DNA of 64,000 bases from Epiperipatus broadwayi (taxonomy: Eukaryota; Onychophora; Udeonychophora; Euonychophora; Peripatidae). Positions 24,330-36,400 of the stretch are shown in pieces. A model generated the notes under the pieces. The model worked only from the letters and a program-made list of their open reading frames with translations. It searched no databases and had not been told where the DNA came from. Made by a program: the position numbers and the translations under genes. The stretch's first letter is position 1, and every line of letters starts with the position of its first letter. The stretch spans positions 1,362,001 to 1,426,000 of the forward strand of contig JAQFVV010006256.1 of assembly GCA_028023455.1 (NCBI GenBank). The letters run 5' to 3'.

Positions 24330-25109
24330 TTCTGCCTTCGACTCGCTCTGTCATGATGTCACCAGGGAACACAACAATATTGATGACGTAATGTTTTAGT
24401 GTTCAAATATGATGACGTTTAGCAGGTGCTTTACCAAACTGTAGCTTGAAAACAAAACACCGGCAACAAACACGTGTGGTAAATATTATGAGATAACAAG
24501 GCAGTCATTTAAAAATATAACTTAAGAATATCATTTTCACCTTCATTTTTTGTACATGGGCTTAAAATTACATATATCATTATAATAAAATCAGGTAAGT
24601 TGAATAATTATTTTATAAAATTAATTCGGCCAGATCATATCAGGCGCGAAGAACCGCGTGCTTTATTGTCAAGTTTGTTTTGCCTTTCAATAGTAATGAG
24701 GGAAGGAATGTGAAGTTATCGCTATATAACTTTAGAATACGTTAATATTTAATTAATGAAATTAGAAACACTTATATGGTTTGTAAATTGTTTTTCAATT
24801 TCCGACCTGATAAAAATATATAATTTTTTAACTACGTAAATCATTTTTCCAAATTTCATTATATATATAATAATAATAATTCATACCTTGCATCTGAATA
24901 TTACTATTCGGCCGGGATTACTGCAAGATTTTCTGAGCTGCAACCAATGACAAATCACCAAGTTTTTTTGATTAAGTTTGAACGAAACTGCCATTTTAAC
25001 TACGAAGCGGCGGTTGCGCTAACGGAAGCTTTAAAGATTATCCTTGGATTTTGGGGAGGTTGTTTATGCAATGATTCAGTGACCAGACTGCGCCACAAAG
25101 TACTGCGTG

Positions 25110-25219
25110 ATGTTGGCTAAGAGCAACGTAATCGTGGTTGTGCTTGCCGACCGGAGCTGCCCGGCGGTGATTTGCAACAACGATCTCGTACAATTTGTTA
25201 TTGGAAACATACCAGTATT
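25110..25219 (+). CDS. Candidate first exon on the plus strand (unrecognised)
   Basis: A plus-strand ATG at 25110 opens 36 codons (MLAKSNVIVVVLADRSCPAV...GNIPV) plus two bases, then meets a consensus donor, ATT|GTAAGT, at 25220. The minus strand is also open across this stretch (65 codons, 25038-25235), so coding direction is set only by the donor. The exon may equally be 5' UTR. A later ATGGCGG at 25253 would lie in the intron under this model. I do not recognise the protein. Confidence 0.25.
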
Positions 25220-25330
25220 GTAAGTTTTGCGTCAAACCTCTTAACGCAAAATTATGGCGGCACTATTAACAATGCGGCATGATTTCATTTTTCGATCCTC
25301 TCTTTTTAAAAGACGGGAATTGAATGAGTA

Positions 25331-28300
25331 TAAACGGGCAGTTTATATTTCATAAAAATTGTTGGATATTTGGCAAAAGATTGAATATACGCAGCAGGAA
25401 ATTCTTCTAAACCTATTGTTTTTGTGAATAATTTTTCTTTTGATTATTATTTTTATTTTTAAACTTTTTATTTTTTAAATTAATTATCTAACTTTTGTTT
25501 TTTGGACCAATCATCAGCTTGCTCTTTCAATTCATTTATTAATATAGTTTATTTGGTTAACCAAGATTTTATATGGTCTTTCTCGATAAAAGAGACACTA
25601 ATAGACCTAAAATTAAAAATACAGTATTACAAAAAGTCTGGAAAAAAAAAGTGTGTTAGAGGGATAGTAGATTACAACCATCATTGATGAATTAATTTAC
25701 TGCTTGATTATAATGATTTAATGTTAAGACACTACTTCAAGAGTAGCAAATTTGAACTTGGGCATAAAATTCGTATATGTATGTATACTATATACATTTA
25801 TATTTTTATATATATGTTAAAAATGTACCAAATGAAAACTTTTTACTTTTGTTTATACTATGTATAAATTTTGTATGTTTAATATATATGTTCTTTAAAT
25901 TGTGTTTTCGTGAATAGAATAAGCCTAAGTATGGTTTTGATAGTCAGGTAATATGTAAAACTCAACATTTAAAACTACTTCATAAACTTTAATGAGCCTT
26001 TAAGATCATCAAGATTCAATTTTATATATTAGTTTTGATATTTGTGACCATTTGGTGTTCTTTCTATGAGAATATAATAATTCCCTTTTGCTTTTTGCAT
26101 CAAAATAAAATGGCAAAGACATTTAGTTCATACTCATTATTTTATAGCACCAAGACCTTCCAATGCCAATTGATAATGGTAATTCTTGTGGTTAAATGAT
26201 TAATACATTAAGTTTTCTATACTCGTAATCTGGATGTCGCATCTGAAGAACAGATTTTTTTCTTATGGCTGAGTGTCTTTTAAATAAGTTTTAAGATTTT
26301 GTCAGGCAATCTTCCAATATCAGCTGGTAAATAGTTATCTAACCATTTTTAGGTCAAGAGTAAATATTTTCAAGATAATCTAGGTTAGTCAAATGAGTTT
26401 TCATGTGCTGATCATCACTATTGAGAAATATATTCTATGCTTATGGTACTGAGCCCAATATTTATTTTTACTATATTAATAGTTGAAAACCAGGCACTCT
26501 TCACAAACCTGAGAGCTTAGTTATATTTCTCATTATTACTATAGTTTTTAAGAATGATTATTTTCTTTAATAATAATTATGTCAGAAATAATCCAGCATG
26601 GAAATATTTTATATTGTTATTGTTTGTATAATTCTTTTTGTTATAGTAGTGTAGTAATTTCATTTCAAGTGTTCAAATTGAGTTTTTTTCTCCCCCTCTT
26701 TCATTTGGTAGTTGAAACAGAAAATTTTGCTCTTTAATAATCTATACAATATCTATACACACCCATATAGTTAGGTTGTAGATGCAGAAGAAATGATAAC
26801 ATATATACTTTTGTTTATGAATTTCTGTTGTTTTGTATTTCAAATTTTATACTTTGAGCAAATGTTTTTATTTCAATGATTGATCCATCTATCTATTGTC
26901 ATCTTCTTTATAGCATTTATGGCAATAAATTAAAAATTTATAAAATAAAAAAGAATTTAAAGTGGATTTAGAAATGTTTTAAAGTTTCTAGGGACCCAAC
27001 TATGCTGTATATATTTATATGTAATGTACATGCATATATGGTAATTTGTGTTTGAATATTTAGCTATCTGCATATACTTTTGACTTTGTAGAATATATTG
27101 AATAAACACCTTGAATGATCATATTGTTTGAAAATTAAGAGTATCATTGATTAAATAGTTTTATATAGTAGTCTGCCACTATTAAATTATATCTGAATCT
27201 ATGTCATTTCCAGTATGTGCATGTGTATATTAAATACTATTTTAGAATCTATTTTGAATTAATATGTAATATAAATGAAATCTGTTTTTGTCATCTGAAG
27301 CTTTGCTATGTCTTCAATATTACCATGTTACTTTTTATATAAAATTGAATGTCTTTTTTTTTTTTTTTCATTTCTTAAACTATATTCATCCATAATCTTC
27401 TTTTCTTTGATTTACCACAAAATTTTAATCCCTCTAATATCATTGTACTGTTAATTCTTTATTTGTTATCAATTATTTTATTTCTTGAAAAGTGATCTCA
27501 ATGTCTTCATTATCTGTTCCCTGGTCAACATGTTTGATTGTTTGCTAATACTAGATATTTTGACAGCTTTCAATCTTATTATCAATATCTTGTTTTTATT
27601 AGATAATTCTCTCTTTTGTGTGTGTTTGTATGTATTGGAACCATAAGCAAGACCGGTTGTGATCTCGTTAGCAATAATGTACAGAAAGCCAGTTGAGATG
27701 TTACAATCTCAGTTGAGAAACAATGTGGGCAATAATGTGGAAGAAGTTTGACTATCCTTCACTTGACTTGCAATTCACTATGCATACAAGTTTTTATATA
27801 TTTCCACATAAACTAAAACTATTCTACTATGATAATAGATTCACATTCAATAAAATAATAAATAAATTTCTCAGGGTTATTCAAAAATATATGTATTCTT
27901 AATCTCATTCTATTTTATTAATAAAAATCTTTGCAAATATATTGTTTTTTACTGTAAGAACTTTTTAATTCCATCTGTGTTTTAAAACTAGGGCTAGTAA
28001 TTTTAAATATAAAGTTGATTAATGATTTATCTCAAAGTTTTATAAAGTAAAAAAATAAATACATGCATATAAAGTGTATTTATGCATTTTAGGATACAGC
28101 AATGTAAAAGAGATTTTATGTAAATCATTTTACCCAATACTTTTATATTTCAGATAACAATAATACAATGATGATGATATTTAATCAAATAGATTTTATG
28201 TGTAATCTAATATCTCAAAATATGACCTTATTTATATCATGAATATGCAGTGACATAATAATGACCAAAGAGAAATATTAAAAATTAACAATTATTTTAT

Positions 28301-31300
28301 TACACAATATAAAATAAATGATAAAAACGAATAATAACAATAAGAAAATTATGTAAAATGTTTAACAAATATTACCATTTGTTTCCTAAATCTAATTTGA
28401 ATTTGGAATATGAAAAATGTATTATCAGATAGTGTTATGAAGATTTTAATATTAAATAGGAATAGGTTGTTTATTATTTTAAAAAAAAAATCTCAATTCA
28501 AATTACTCGAGGATAGTAATCATCATCATAATGATCAATGATAAATACTCTATGTGGTCCTTATTTAGTTTGTTTCACTAACTAATCAACTATTAATCAA
28601 CCTCAATTATGTTGAAATTTTCACTCTTTTAAGAGAAGCAAGTACAATCATTACTTGGTATACTTAGATGATATTTACCACATTGGGCTTATTTATTTTA
28701 CCTCAAAATCCTTTACTGCTACTCTACTAGCAAAATATAACTAGATCATTAGGATGCTTTGCTACATACTATATAACAGTGAAAAATTAATACTAACATA
28801 TAAGAGTGATGCATAAAATATTCCTTATAGATCTTCGCATCTAAATAAGGATGATTAATTCCTTTAACTGTGAGGTTGAAACTTAAGAATCCATAAAACA
28901 TATAATGATTGCAATGTAGGACAGTTTTATATAAGTTTAATAGTTACTTACATGTATCCAATTTAAATCTAAGGTAAATTATATTTAATCCCATTCAATC
29001 TAAACAATAATAATATTAAATAAAAATATCTGTACATGAGCATAGTAGATATCTGAGAAAATTTTATTACATTAATAACAACTATAATATTAACTAACTG
29101 AGAAAGAAGCAATTATGAGAAAGTGCATTAAATAACTCATTAGTTTATTGCACACTTAATTTCATTTGTGTAATATAAGCCTTTCTGGACACGGCATAAA
29201 GATTAATAAATTCCATTTATCGTACTTGTTGATTCAAGGTAAGTTACATTCCACATTAATCCATTTTTAAGAAATTGCTTATAACTTGGATGTTTATCAT
29301 ATTTAATATTTGCTTTGACAATCCACAATTCAGGAGCGGCATTTAAATATTTAGCTTCATAATCCATTATTCATTGAATGGTATTTAAATGTTTAGCATT
29401 GTTAATCCATAATGCATTTCTTTAAGCACTGAATATAAATTCATAGTTTGTAACATACAGCAATTTAATCCATTTGAACAGATGTTATAATTTTATCCAA
29501 AGGATTAGCATTCATTCCTTTTTTAATTTGAGATATGTAATTAATTATTCATTTATAGATCTCTAATCCATGATTCTAGTAGTTCTGATTGTATCTCTGA
29601 CAAAACAAATAGTTTATCACCCATAACTAAGCGATTTTTATTATTTTTTGAATCAAAGTTTGTTTCTCTAAGTGCCATGCTTATGGAGGTATACATTCTT
29701 TTTTGTAGTGAAGAAAATAATTATTTTTACAATAATTTGAAAAGAAGCATCAACTACTTATTTGAAATCAATAAATATAATTTTCCAAATATATCAGCTA
29801 TTTATCATTACTTTCAACTGAAGAAATCTAGTGATTTATTGTGAAATAATGAGACAGAATTCCATAAGTAATTTATCCATTTTTCTACTAATAGTTGACT
29901 GTAATAAATAAGATATTTTTGAAATAAAAAAATGATGAATGAATTAATGATGATTTCTAGTTTATTTGTTGCTATTTATTCTTTTCCTATAATGATGAGA
30001 AGTCATTTTTAATCAGCAACAGCAAATATCTAGCTGTTTAGTCTAACTGATTATTATGTAGATGTCAACCAAAATGGCTATTTAAAAATTTGAACCTGTT
30101 TAGTTCTGACTGCAAAAAAATTTGTGAAGACTGTCTGGATTTTCCAAACTTCAGTTTTTATAACAGTTATCACATGATGTCTGGATTACAGAATATTCTC
30201 CCTCATGCATCAGTGTTTATTGGTTTGTTCACAAAATATTGGAAGAAGTTGTCGTGATTACTGACAGGCAAAATGATAGGTGCTAAGATTTTTGAATCAG
30301 CATGATAAAAACTTTATAACAATGTTTAAAAATGAAGAAAAAGAAAATAATAATTTTAGTCTTTTCCAACTGTTTATTTTTACTTCAGGGTTTTGAAATA
30401 ATATTACAAACATTTATTTCAACTAATTTTAAATTGGCCTAATAATAATAGTTAATAAATCTTCTAGCATTAAATCAATTTTTGCTAAATAAAAATCTAA
30501 ACACAAATTTCTACACACACAAAATACAAAAATGTAAAAACTGTTTATTCTGCATATAAATAAAAATGTAATCTAATTATAATTGCTTTACCTCAAAATA
30601 TTTTAGCACGTTAATGTTAAATTTATAATTCTATTTTTTATTTCTGTATGAAATGTTGTTTTATGTGTGAGCATTTCTGTTTATACCATTTGATATTTTT
30701 GTTCCTTAATAAGAATAATAACAAAATAAACATACACACTTTAATACAAATGTTGATCACAAAATTTGCCTGGGAAGTCATTCAAAAATGCCTTATAAAA
30801 TTTTATTTTTCATAACATTAATATGAGAGAATTAAACATGATATTGATTATATTCTATGCTATACTATAAAAATTAAAGCCAATAAAATTTTTATAGTTT
30901 TTTAAATATAATAGCCAATTTACAGTGATACTGTAAGATTACAGTGTGTATGTATGTATGAGAGTATCTCTGATTTTAGTCTTAATTAAAGCAATACACA
31001 TGCTTTTAATAGAAGAGTAATATTCTTACTCTTATTTTTTTTTATTTGGCTATATTGTTTTACAGTTTTGCATTATATAATCTTTTCTTATTCTTTTCTA
31101 ATAAACTTGTCATTTATTTATTTTTGATTTTAATTTGCCATGTAACAGTTCTAATAAAATACTCTAAAGATTTTGGAAATAGATTATAATTTGAACTGTG
31201 TGCTGAAATCTTTTGAAATAAAACTGCTGCAGGAATAGCATTCCATTTGCTGTCTCCTGTATAAGCAGCTCTCTTTAGATATCTTTTAACTTACCTTATA

Positions 31301-31900
31301 AAAGAAACAATTATCCAGTAAGCAAAATAAACTTAACTATAGTGTTAACATATGCAAAATTTGAAGAATTAAAGTTTAAATAATTTTATAGTGTGTAATT
31401 AATATATATTTGGACTATTTTTTGGCTAGTACTGATGGACTAATCAATCCAATTAAGTTATTTTAGATGATATAAATATTTTGTTGATTTAATTTTATAT
31501 TATAGTAATTTATAATTAGTTGATTGTGTTAAAAATTAATTTTATTAGTTAAAGTCAAAGAAATAAAAGAGGCACTATCATACTTTAAAAACTTCATTCC
31601 TCATAAAAAGAGATAAAAAGCAATTACACAAGAACTTTACTGTTATTCTTTAAATGAGTTAAGAAGAATTCATAGACAAAAATAAATTCATTAATTAAAA
31701 TTACCAGTGTACAAAAAATTTATTTATATTTTTTATAATTATTGTCAATATAATTTTATAAGTTTAGAAAATTAGCAAAGAATGCATACATTTACAACTA
31801 TACAGTATCAAAAATGGAAATAAACACTTTCCATTATACTATTTTTTTCATATAATTTATAAATAAAAAAATATTATATAACAGCAAATTAACATATATA
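25331..31900. other. Long AT-rich non-coding stretch (intergenic or intronic)
   Basis: No supported ORF, no recognisable transposon protein and no structured RNA. Around 29,200-29,560 the words atttaaat.tttag and aatccat recur at irregular spacing, possibly a very degraded tandem array. A 13-base T run lies at about 27355-27368. If the plus-strand exon at 25.2 kb and the exon candidate at 38.4 kb belong to one gene, this would be its first intron, which is speculation. Confidence 0.5.
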
Positions 31901-32995
31901 TTGTACTGCCCACCTTTTTAAATTTAATAAGAAAAATACATCTTTTTTCTTATTTTTTCTTTTTAACTTTCATTGTCTTTGAAGGCTTCAGATCCATCAG
32001 GTGGAGATACTAATATCATTGATAGAAAGCTACCAATAATATCAACACTCTGCTACTAAATTATAACACTGGCCATCAAGCACTTTATTTATTTTAAGGA
32101 AAAACCCTGTAGGCGCCAGTCAATTACAATGTAATCGACATGCTTGTTCGACCAGCAACGAATTTAGTATCTGCCCTCCCAGCCAGCTCATCGTATTCTA
32201 GCTACTCCAAATTCTCCACTCACATTATAAACCTCCATTTCTCAATCTCAATATCATAGTTCTATTGCCTAAAATTTTCCCTTTCTTTTAATATTGGATC
32301 AAATCTCTAACGATAATTAAATATTTCTATATCCCGCTCTCTTTCTTTAACTTCTCATTCTTGTCCCATAATAGAAATGTGTACATATGTTTTTGTAATT
32401 AATTAGATATTTAATACATTTTATCATATACATTTAATTAATACAAGTAGAAATAAAAGCATATTTAATTAAAGTATACACACACCCTAATGAGATTTGA
32501 TTTTAACCGTCTGATTATTAAAGCTAATGGACGTAATAATAATAATCTAGAAATTAATACTTTTTATAAAGTTCAAAAGTTTTATCTCGCTTGTTTTCAA
32601 TGGTTATAATTAAAAGTTTGAAGATTAAGGAAAATAAAATGATTTTTACCTAGGATTTGAACACTAATATGCACAATAGGGAAATATAGCTTCTGCTGAT
32701 TCTGTTGCTTCAACCGGTTGACGATGATTCCTCGTAGGCTTTTTATTTTTTGGTGATGACATATGAACTATTCTGGACATGGACACTCCACTGATTCTCA
32801 GATTCAAACAAGCATTTTTCTTCTTCAAACTAACTACAGGTGTTATTGCTGCAAAGGTTTAGACTGGCCGCATGATTCGATGGGTTCAGCAACGCATTTT
32901 TTTATTTAACATGATCAACTTTGATTTATTTTTCCCTGTAATATAGTATGTGATATATAATAATAATACTAATTTAAAAAACACCAAGCTCTCCC
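31901..32995. other. Mixed-composition flank of the gypsy element
   Basis: Higher complexity than the preceding 6 kb (32100-32240, 32690-32900). On the minus strand tggcgcctacaggg (about 32105-32118) resembles a retroelement primer-binding site, but it lies 3' of pol, not 5' of gag, so it does not fit the adjacent element. No long terminal repeat could be matched by eye to the other side of gag-pol. Confidence 0.35.
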
Positions 32996-33845
32996 TTACC
33001 TCTTTTGTCTTATATTACCCATCCTTCTGAGTCTACGGCGCACTTTGTCAGCATCTTTTTTTCTGTTAATATATTGCATCCCGATTGGCAAAATGGTTTT
33101 AAACGGGTATGGAATATTTTCGCCATGGGGTAGTCTGATGGGTTCAAACCCTGTTGAGTCATTCTTTGACCAATTTATCATGCTGGTGACCCTTATTGCT
33201 TCCCTCACCCATCTTCAATGATCATTCTGTAGGTACATGCGAAATAAGTGTCCCAACTCTCTCAATACGTTCGCAGGGATTGGACTGTGGATTGCAAATT
33301 GAAGTGAGGATATACCTTATTTTGTGACATTCCATCCATCTTTTCCATTCTCCAGACAGAAAAGGCATTCAGTGGTCCGATATTATTTGCTTTGGAATTC
33401 CCACATCTTGAAAATGTTGCTGTTCCAGTACTTGTATAGTTTGTCTAGCATTAGTCTGCATCACCGGATAAACAGCCACGAATTTGGAAAAGACATCATA
33501 AGCCACAACGAGATATTTCTATTAAACTGGGATAGGGGTCTGTAGAAATCTATTGCCAACAAACTGTTGGGCTGATATGCATATATGGGTCTCAGTGGCC
33601 CTGCGCTTGATGTGTTAGGGGGTTTGGTCTTTGCGCATACGGTACATCCCTCAATGACGTTTAAGATATACATTCCTGGCCAATAAAACCAATGGCCTAT
33701 CCATCCTTCAGTTTTGTTTGCACTATAATGTTCGTATCTTTTGTGTATGCACATAATCACCTGTTCCCATATAGATGTTGGAAGATCGATTTGCATATGT
33801 TCGCCTTCTTTCATCTTACACTGCAGAAGTCCTCCCTTTAAGCAG
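32996..33845 (-). pseudogene. gypsy integrase
   Basis: The frame at 33814-33461 has the HHCC finger as HKRYEHYSANKTEGWIGHWF, FYWPGM and CTVCAKTKP, followed by the first DDE Asp in NSLLAIDFYRPLSQF. Downstream, after frameshifts, come IPKQIISDH (second Asp, about 33380) and then PQSNPCER (catalytic Glu block, about 33270). A frame change then leads to LRELGHLFRMYLQNDH. The last frame (33208-32996) has MREAIRVTSMINWSKNDSTG and FEPIRLPHGENI, the family's 'N...ST...P....G' segment. A basic end, RRRLRRMGNIRQKR, closes it. Confidence 0.85.
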
Positions 33846-33849
33846 TATC

Positions 33850-34410
33850 ATTTTCTCTCCTTCCATAAGGGACAGTTTATTGGCTTATTTATAGGTTGAT
33901 GGTGTAAATACTATATTATTTGTTTATAATCTGCATCCTCTTGCAGCTTTTAATCTTTGTAAACTATGTTCTATCTCTTCACTTCTATGTACTTCTGCTG
34001 TTGCTATGTATGCATTGTTGCAATCCAGATGTTGCTTATGTTCTATTGGGTAGAGGCTTAAAGTATCTACCGCTATATTGTCTTTGCCTTGGCAGTACTG
34101 TATACTATAATCGAACTCTTGTAAGAATAGATTCCATCAAATCAGCCTACTATTTGTGAGAAAACTGATTGAGGAACTCAAGGCTTCTGTGGTTGGTCAT
34201 CACTATCATCTGTGATCCTATTAAGTATTGCCTAAATTTTTTAAAGATCCACACGATTACTAAAGCCTCTCTTTTGGTTACTGTATAATTCTTTTCTGGC
34301 CCATTCAATAAGCAGCTTACAAAGAAAAGCACCCCCTGTCTCCTATCATCCTGTACCTGAGACAACATGGCCCCTAATCTAAATTCCACTGCTGTCTGTT
34401 TGCACCACAA
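33850..34410 (-). pseudogene. gypsy RNase H and connection to integrase
   Basis: The frame at 34410-34150 reads CLLNGPEKNYTVTKREALVI (conserved E in the 'Y...ERE.LA.V' block), KKFRQYLIGSQMIVMTNHRS and LEFLNQFSHK. The family's T-D-H in 'TDH..L' is T-N-H here, a lost catalytic Asp. Beyond a frameshift, FLQEFDYSIQYCQGKDNIAV and DTLSLYP (about 34060-34120) are the usual 'Y.I.Y..G..N..AD.LSR' end of RNase H. Stops interrupt the rest up to the integrase. Confidence 0.8.
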
Positions 34411-34689
34411 ACGGCTTATGAAAATCTGGGTATGTTAGCATGACTTCCCTTAGGAAACCTTTTTTTACACTTTCAAAGCTACGCTAATGTTCCTCTTCCC
34501 ATGCCCATTTTTTCTCCTTCCTTAGTAGTTGTAACAGAGACTCCATGTCAGGAAAATTTTTTATAAAACTGATTGAAGAAATTGCACAATCCAAGGAAAA
34601 ATTTAATGTCTTTTTTCTTCATTGGTCTTGTAAAATCTTGCATAGCTTGGATCTTCTCTGGAATTGGAGATATTCCTTGCTCACTAATG

Positions 34690-35353
34690 TGTCCTTAGAA
34701 TCTTACCTCTGGGGTCATTAAAAGGCTTTTGCCCAAATTTATTTTAATTCCGTTATTTTTACATTCACAAAACAGCTGCTTCAAATGTTCAAAGTATTCT
34801 TCCATGCTTTCTGAGGCTAGAATTATATCTATATACATCGTAATCAAGGTCTTGATTTCTTCTGACAATACATGGTCCAAGCATTGTATTAGTCCTGCCC
34901 CACTATTTTTTAAACCGAAGGGAATTTGGTTGAAACTATACACTTGTCCATTATAGTGGAAAGCGGTGTATTTCCAGTCCTCAGGATGCAGTCTCATCTG
35001 CCAGTAACTGGCCGTTAAATCAAAAGTTGAGAATATTTTTTTTATAGAATTTCATTAGTAATTCACTTATAAGTAACAGGACATTGGTGTCTAACACTTA
35101 TTTTATCCAACTGCTGCACATCAAGGCATAACTGGATAGACCCATCTTTTTTCTTTACCATCACTATCGGGTTATTGTATGGGGAGGAGCACTTAGAAAT
35201 AATTTCCCATTTCAACATATTCTCTAGTTCCTCCACTGCACTTCTGTATTGATACGGTATGTGATATGCTTGAGCTTGATATGGTTGATCTTTTACAAGC
35301 CTAATCCTATGCTCATATCCCTTGATAATAACTCCAGGGGTTTCTGGAAACAC
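34690..35353 (-). pseudogene. gypsy reverse transcriptase with damaged catalytic box
   Basis: The first frame (35353-35063) gives PYQYRSAVEELENMLKWEII, SSPYNNPIVMVKKKDGSIQL and CLDVQQLDKIS, the RT entry blocks of gypsy elements (..G.I..S.SPY.SP...V.KKDG..R.C.DYR.LN). The second (34997-34695) gives YNGQVYSFNQIPFGLKNSGA and then TMYIDIILASESMEEYFEHL. The catalytic box is normally Y.DD; here it reads YIDI, so the second Asp is lost. About 65 bp between the frames (34998-35062) hold the 'FDL..GYWQ' block with stops. Confidence 0.85.
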
Positions 35354-35634
35354 TCATATGTATCCACCAACTCCTTCAACCGTTCCCTTTCCTTACTCCC
35401 ATCACATCCGCCTTCCATCACCTTTTCCTCTATTCCTATCACTGCACTTTCTGCATCACACTCTACATTATCATTTGCCTTGCAGACCTCAAATGAAATT
35501 TTCACCTTATTGATCCTGCCTGATGTTCATAATCTAACACGCAACCTGCTTTGCACATAAAGTCTGACCCTGGGATAGCATCATGTATTAGTCCCTCTAA
35601 GATTAACATGCTGTGGTTGTATTCCTTTCCTGCT

Positions 35635-36012
35635 CTACTCACTCACCCAAGCTTGTTCCCATGCCAGCTGAGCTCTTTTCCTATTCGCCAACATTACGTA
35701 AACATTCTTTAACATTAAAGTTTTAATTTTTACATTGCTCCGACATATCTCGTTAAAGATTTGCTGCAACATTATGGATACCTGACTTCCTGAGTCGAGC
35801 AGTGCGCTAACCACTGTTCCTTCGATACTTATCCCTATTTTAGGATAGGACTGAGGTGCCATTCTCAGTTCCTTCCTTTCCTCATTTTTTACTAAGTTTG
35901 CTACTTGTATGCGAGTATCCTCAGCATTCCCTTCCTTACTCTGACTTTCCTCATGCTGTCTATCACTGTCTAGCATCATGAGTATCTCTGCAGTATCTTT
36001 TCCCATTATCAT
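35635..36012 (-). pseudogene. gypsy aspartic protease
   Basis: The 125-codon frame carries an acidic linker (HEESQSKEGNAEDTRIQVAN) and then ISIEGTVVSALLDSGSQVSI. The catalytic D-S-G falls at residues 73-75, with the usual preceding hydrophobic strand. The enzyme would mature the Gag-Pol polyprotein as a homodimer. The following strand (KTLMLKNVYVMLANRK) is readable, but the family's later 'ILG.D' strand is not in frame. The frame stops at 35635. Confidence 0.78.
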
Positions 36013-36029
36013 CTCTTGAATGTTTTCTG

Positions 36030-36400
36030 GAAAACCCTGCCTTACTATATGTAGAATTTGTTATTCAGATATCTTATACGCTGTCACCATTCTTAATTTC
36101 GCCACTTGTTTACAAAAAATGCAATCATTAATTCCCCATGTCTCCATTTGTCCTGTGCTACCTGATTTAACATTCTCATGAAGTCCCTTCCCCCAATAGT
36201 TTGCTAACAGTGCTTGTTTGTATTCCTCAAAGTTTGTCAGTTTTACTTCCATTGCCTCCCACCAAATTTGAGCCTCATCCTATATATAGCTACAGGCTAT
36301 GCTAACTTTGACCGATTCGCTGAATTCATTACATGACAAAAAATGTTCCAAGTTCTCTAAGTGCCTATTCAGTATTTCCCCTTTGTTTCCCATGAAAGTT
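36030..36400 (-). pseudogene. gypsy gag remnant
   Basis: Upstream of the 63-codon frame at 36252-36061 the reading gives LENLEHFLSCNEFSESVKVS and DEAQIWWEAMEVKLTNFEEY. The frame then continues KQALLANYWGKGLHENV. The 'F..F......VKV.IA...L.D.A..WW......T.FEEYK..L...YW' pattern is the capsid region of gypsy-family gag proteins. Past residue 25 of the frame there is a frameshift. The 3' continuation (KISE.KFYIVRQGFPENIQEMI) runs to about 36000. No zinc knuckle is readable. Confidence 0.65.

Larger units (their letters stand above)
24230..25330. promoter_or_regulatory. CpG-bearing GC-richer island; candidate divergent promoter
   Basis: This is the only ~1-kb stretch with frequent CpG and roughly balanced base composition. 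It contains CRE-like words (tgacgtaa at 24384-24391 and tgacgttt at 24413-24420). It also has an E2F-like ggcgcgaa (24643-24650) and a CCAAT box in caaccaatga (24941-24950). Consensus donors point outward on both sides (minus at 24235, plus at 25220). Two ATGGCGG words mark possible starts (24329 minus, 25253 plus). The central 24.5-24.9 kb is AT-rich. Calling it a promoter is inference from composition and motifs. Confidence 0.4.
32996..36400 (-). mobile_element. Ty3/gypsy LTR retrotransposon, decayed gag-pol internal region
   Basis: On the minus strand the order is gag (36400-36030), protease (about 36012-35635), reverse transcriptase (35353-34690), RNase H (34410-33950) and integrase (33840-32996). 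Protease-RT-RNaseH-integrase is the Ty3/gypsy order. All domains are split by stops and frameshifts. No flanking LTR pair or polypurine tract could be identified by eye, so the element limits are those of the coding region. It does not cover an env gene: nothing env-like follows integrase. Confidence 0.88.

Noticed and set aside
23993-24391. Longest plus-strand frame near the GC-richer island (132 codons)
   Set aside because: It has no recognisable motif, its first half is AT-rich noise and its last third is antisense to the better-supported minus-strand exon with a consensus donor.
25038-25235. 65-codon minus-strand frame in the GC-richer island
   Set aside because: It needs a non-ATG start and overlaps a plus-strand frame ending in a consensus donor; GC-richer DNA is open by chance in several frames.
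29200-29660. Tandem array built on aatccat / atttaaat.tttag words
   Set aside because: Spacing is irregular and similarity is short; not separable from chance in AT-rich DNA.
32105-32118. Primer-binding-site-like word tggcgcctacaggg on the minus strand
   Set aside because: It lies downstream of integrase rather than upstream of gag, and no LTR end precedes it.
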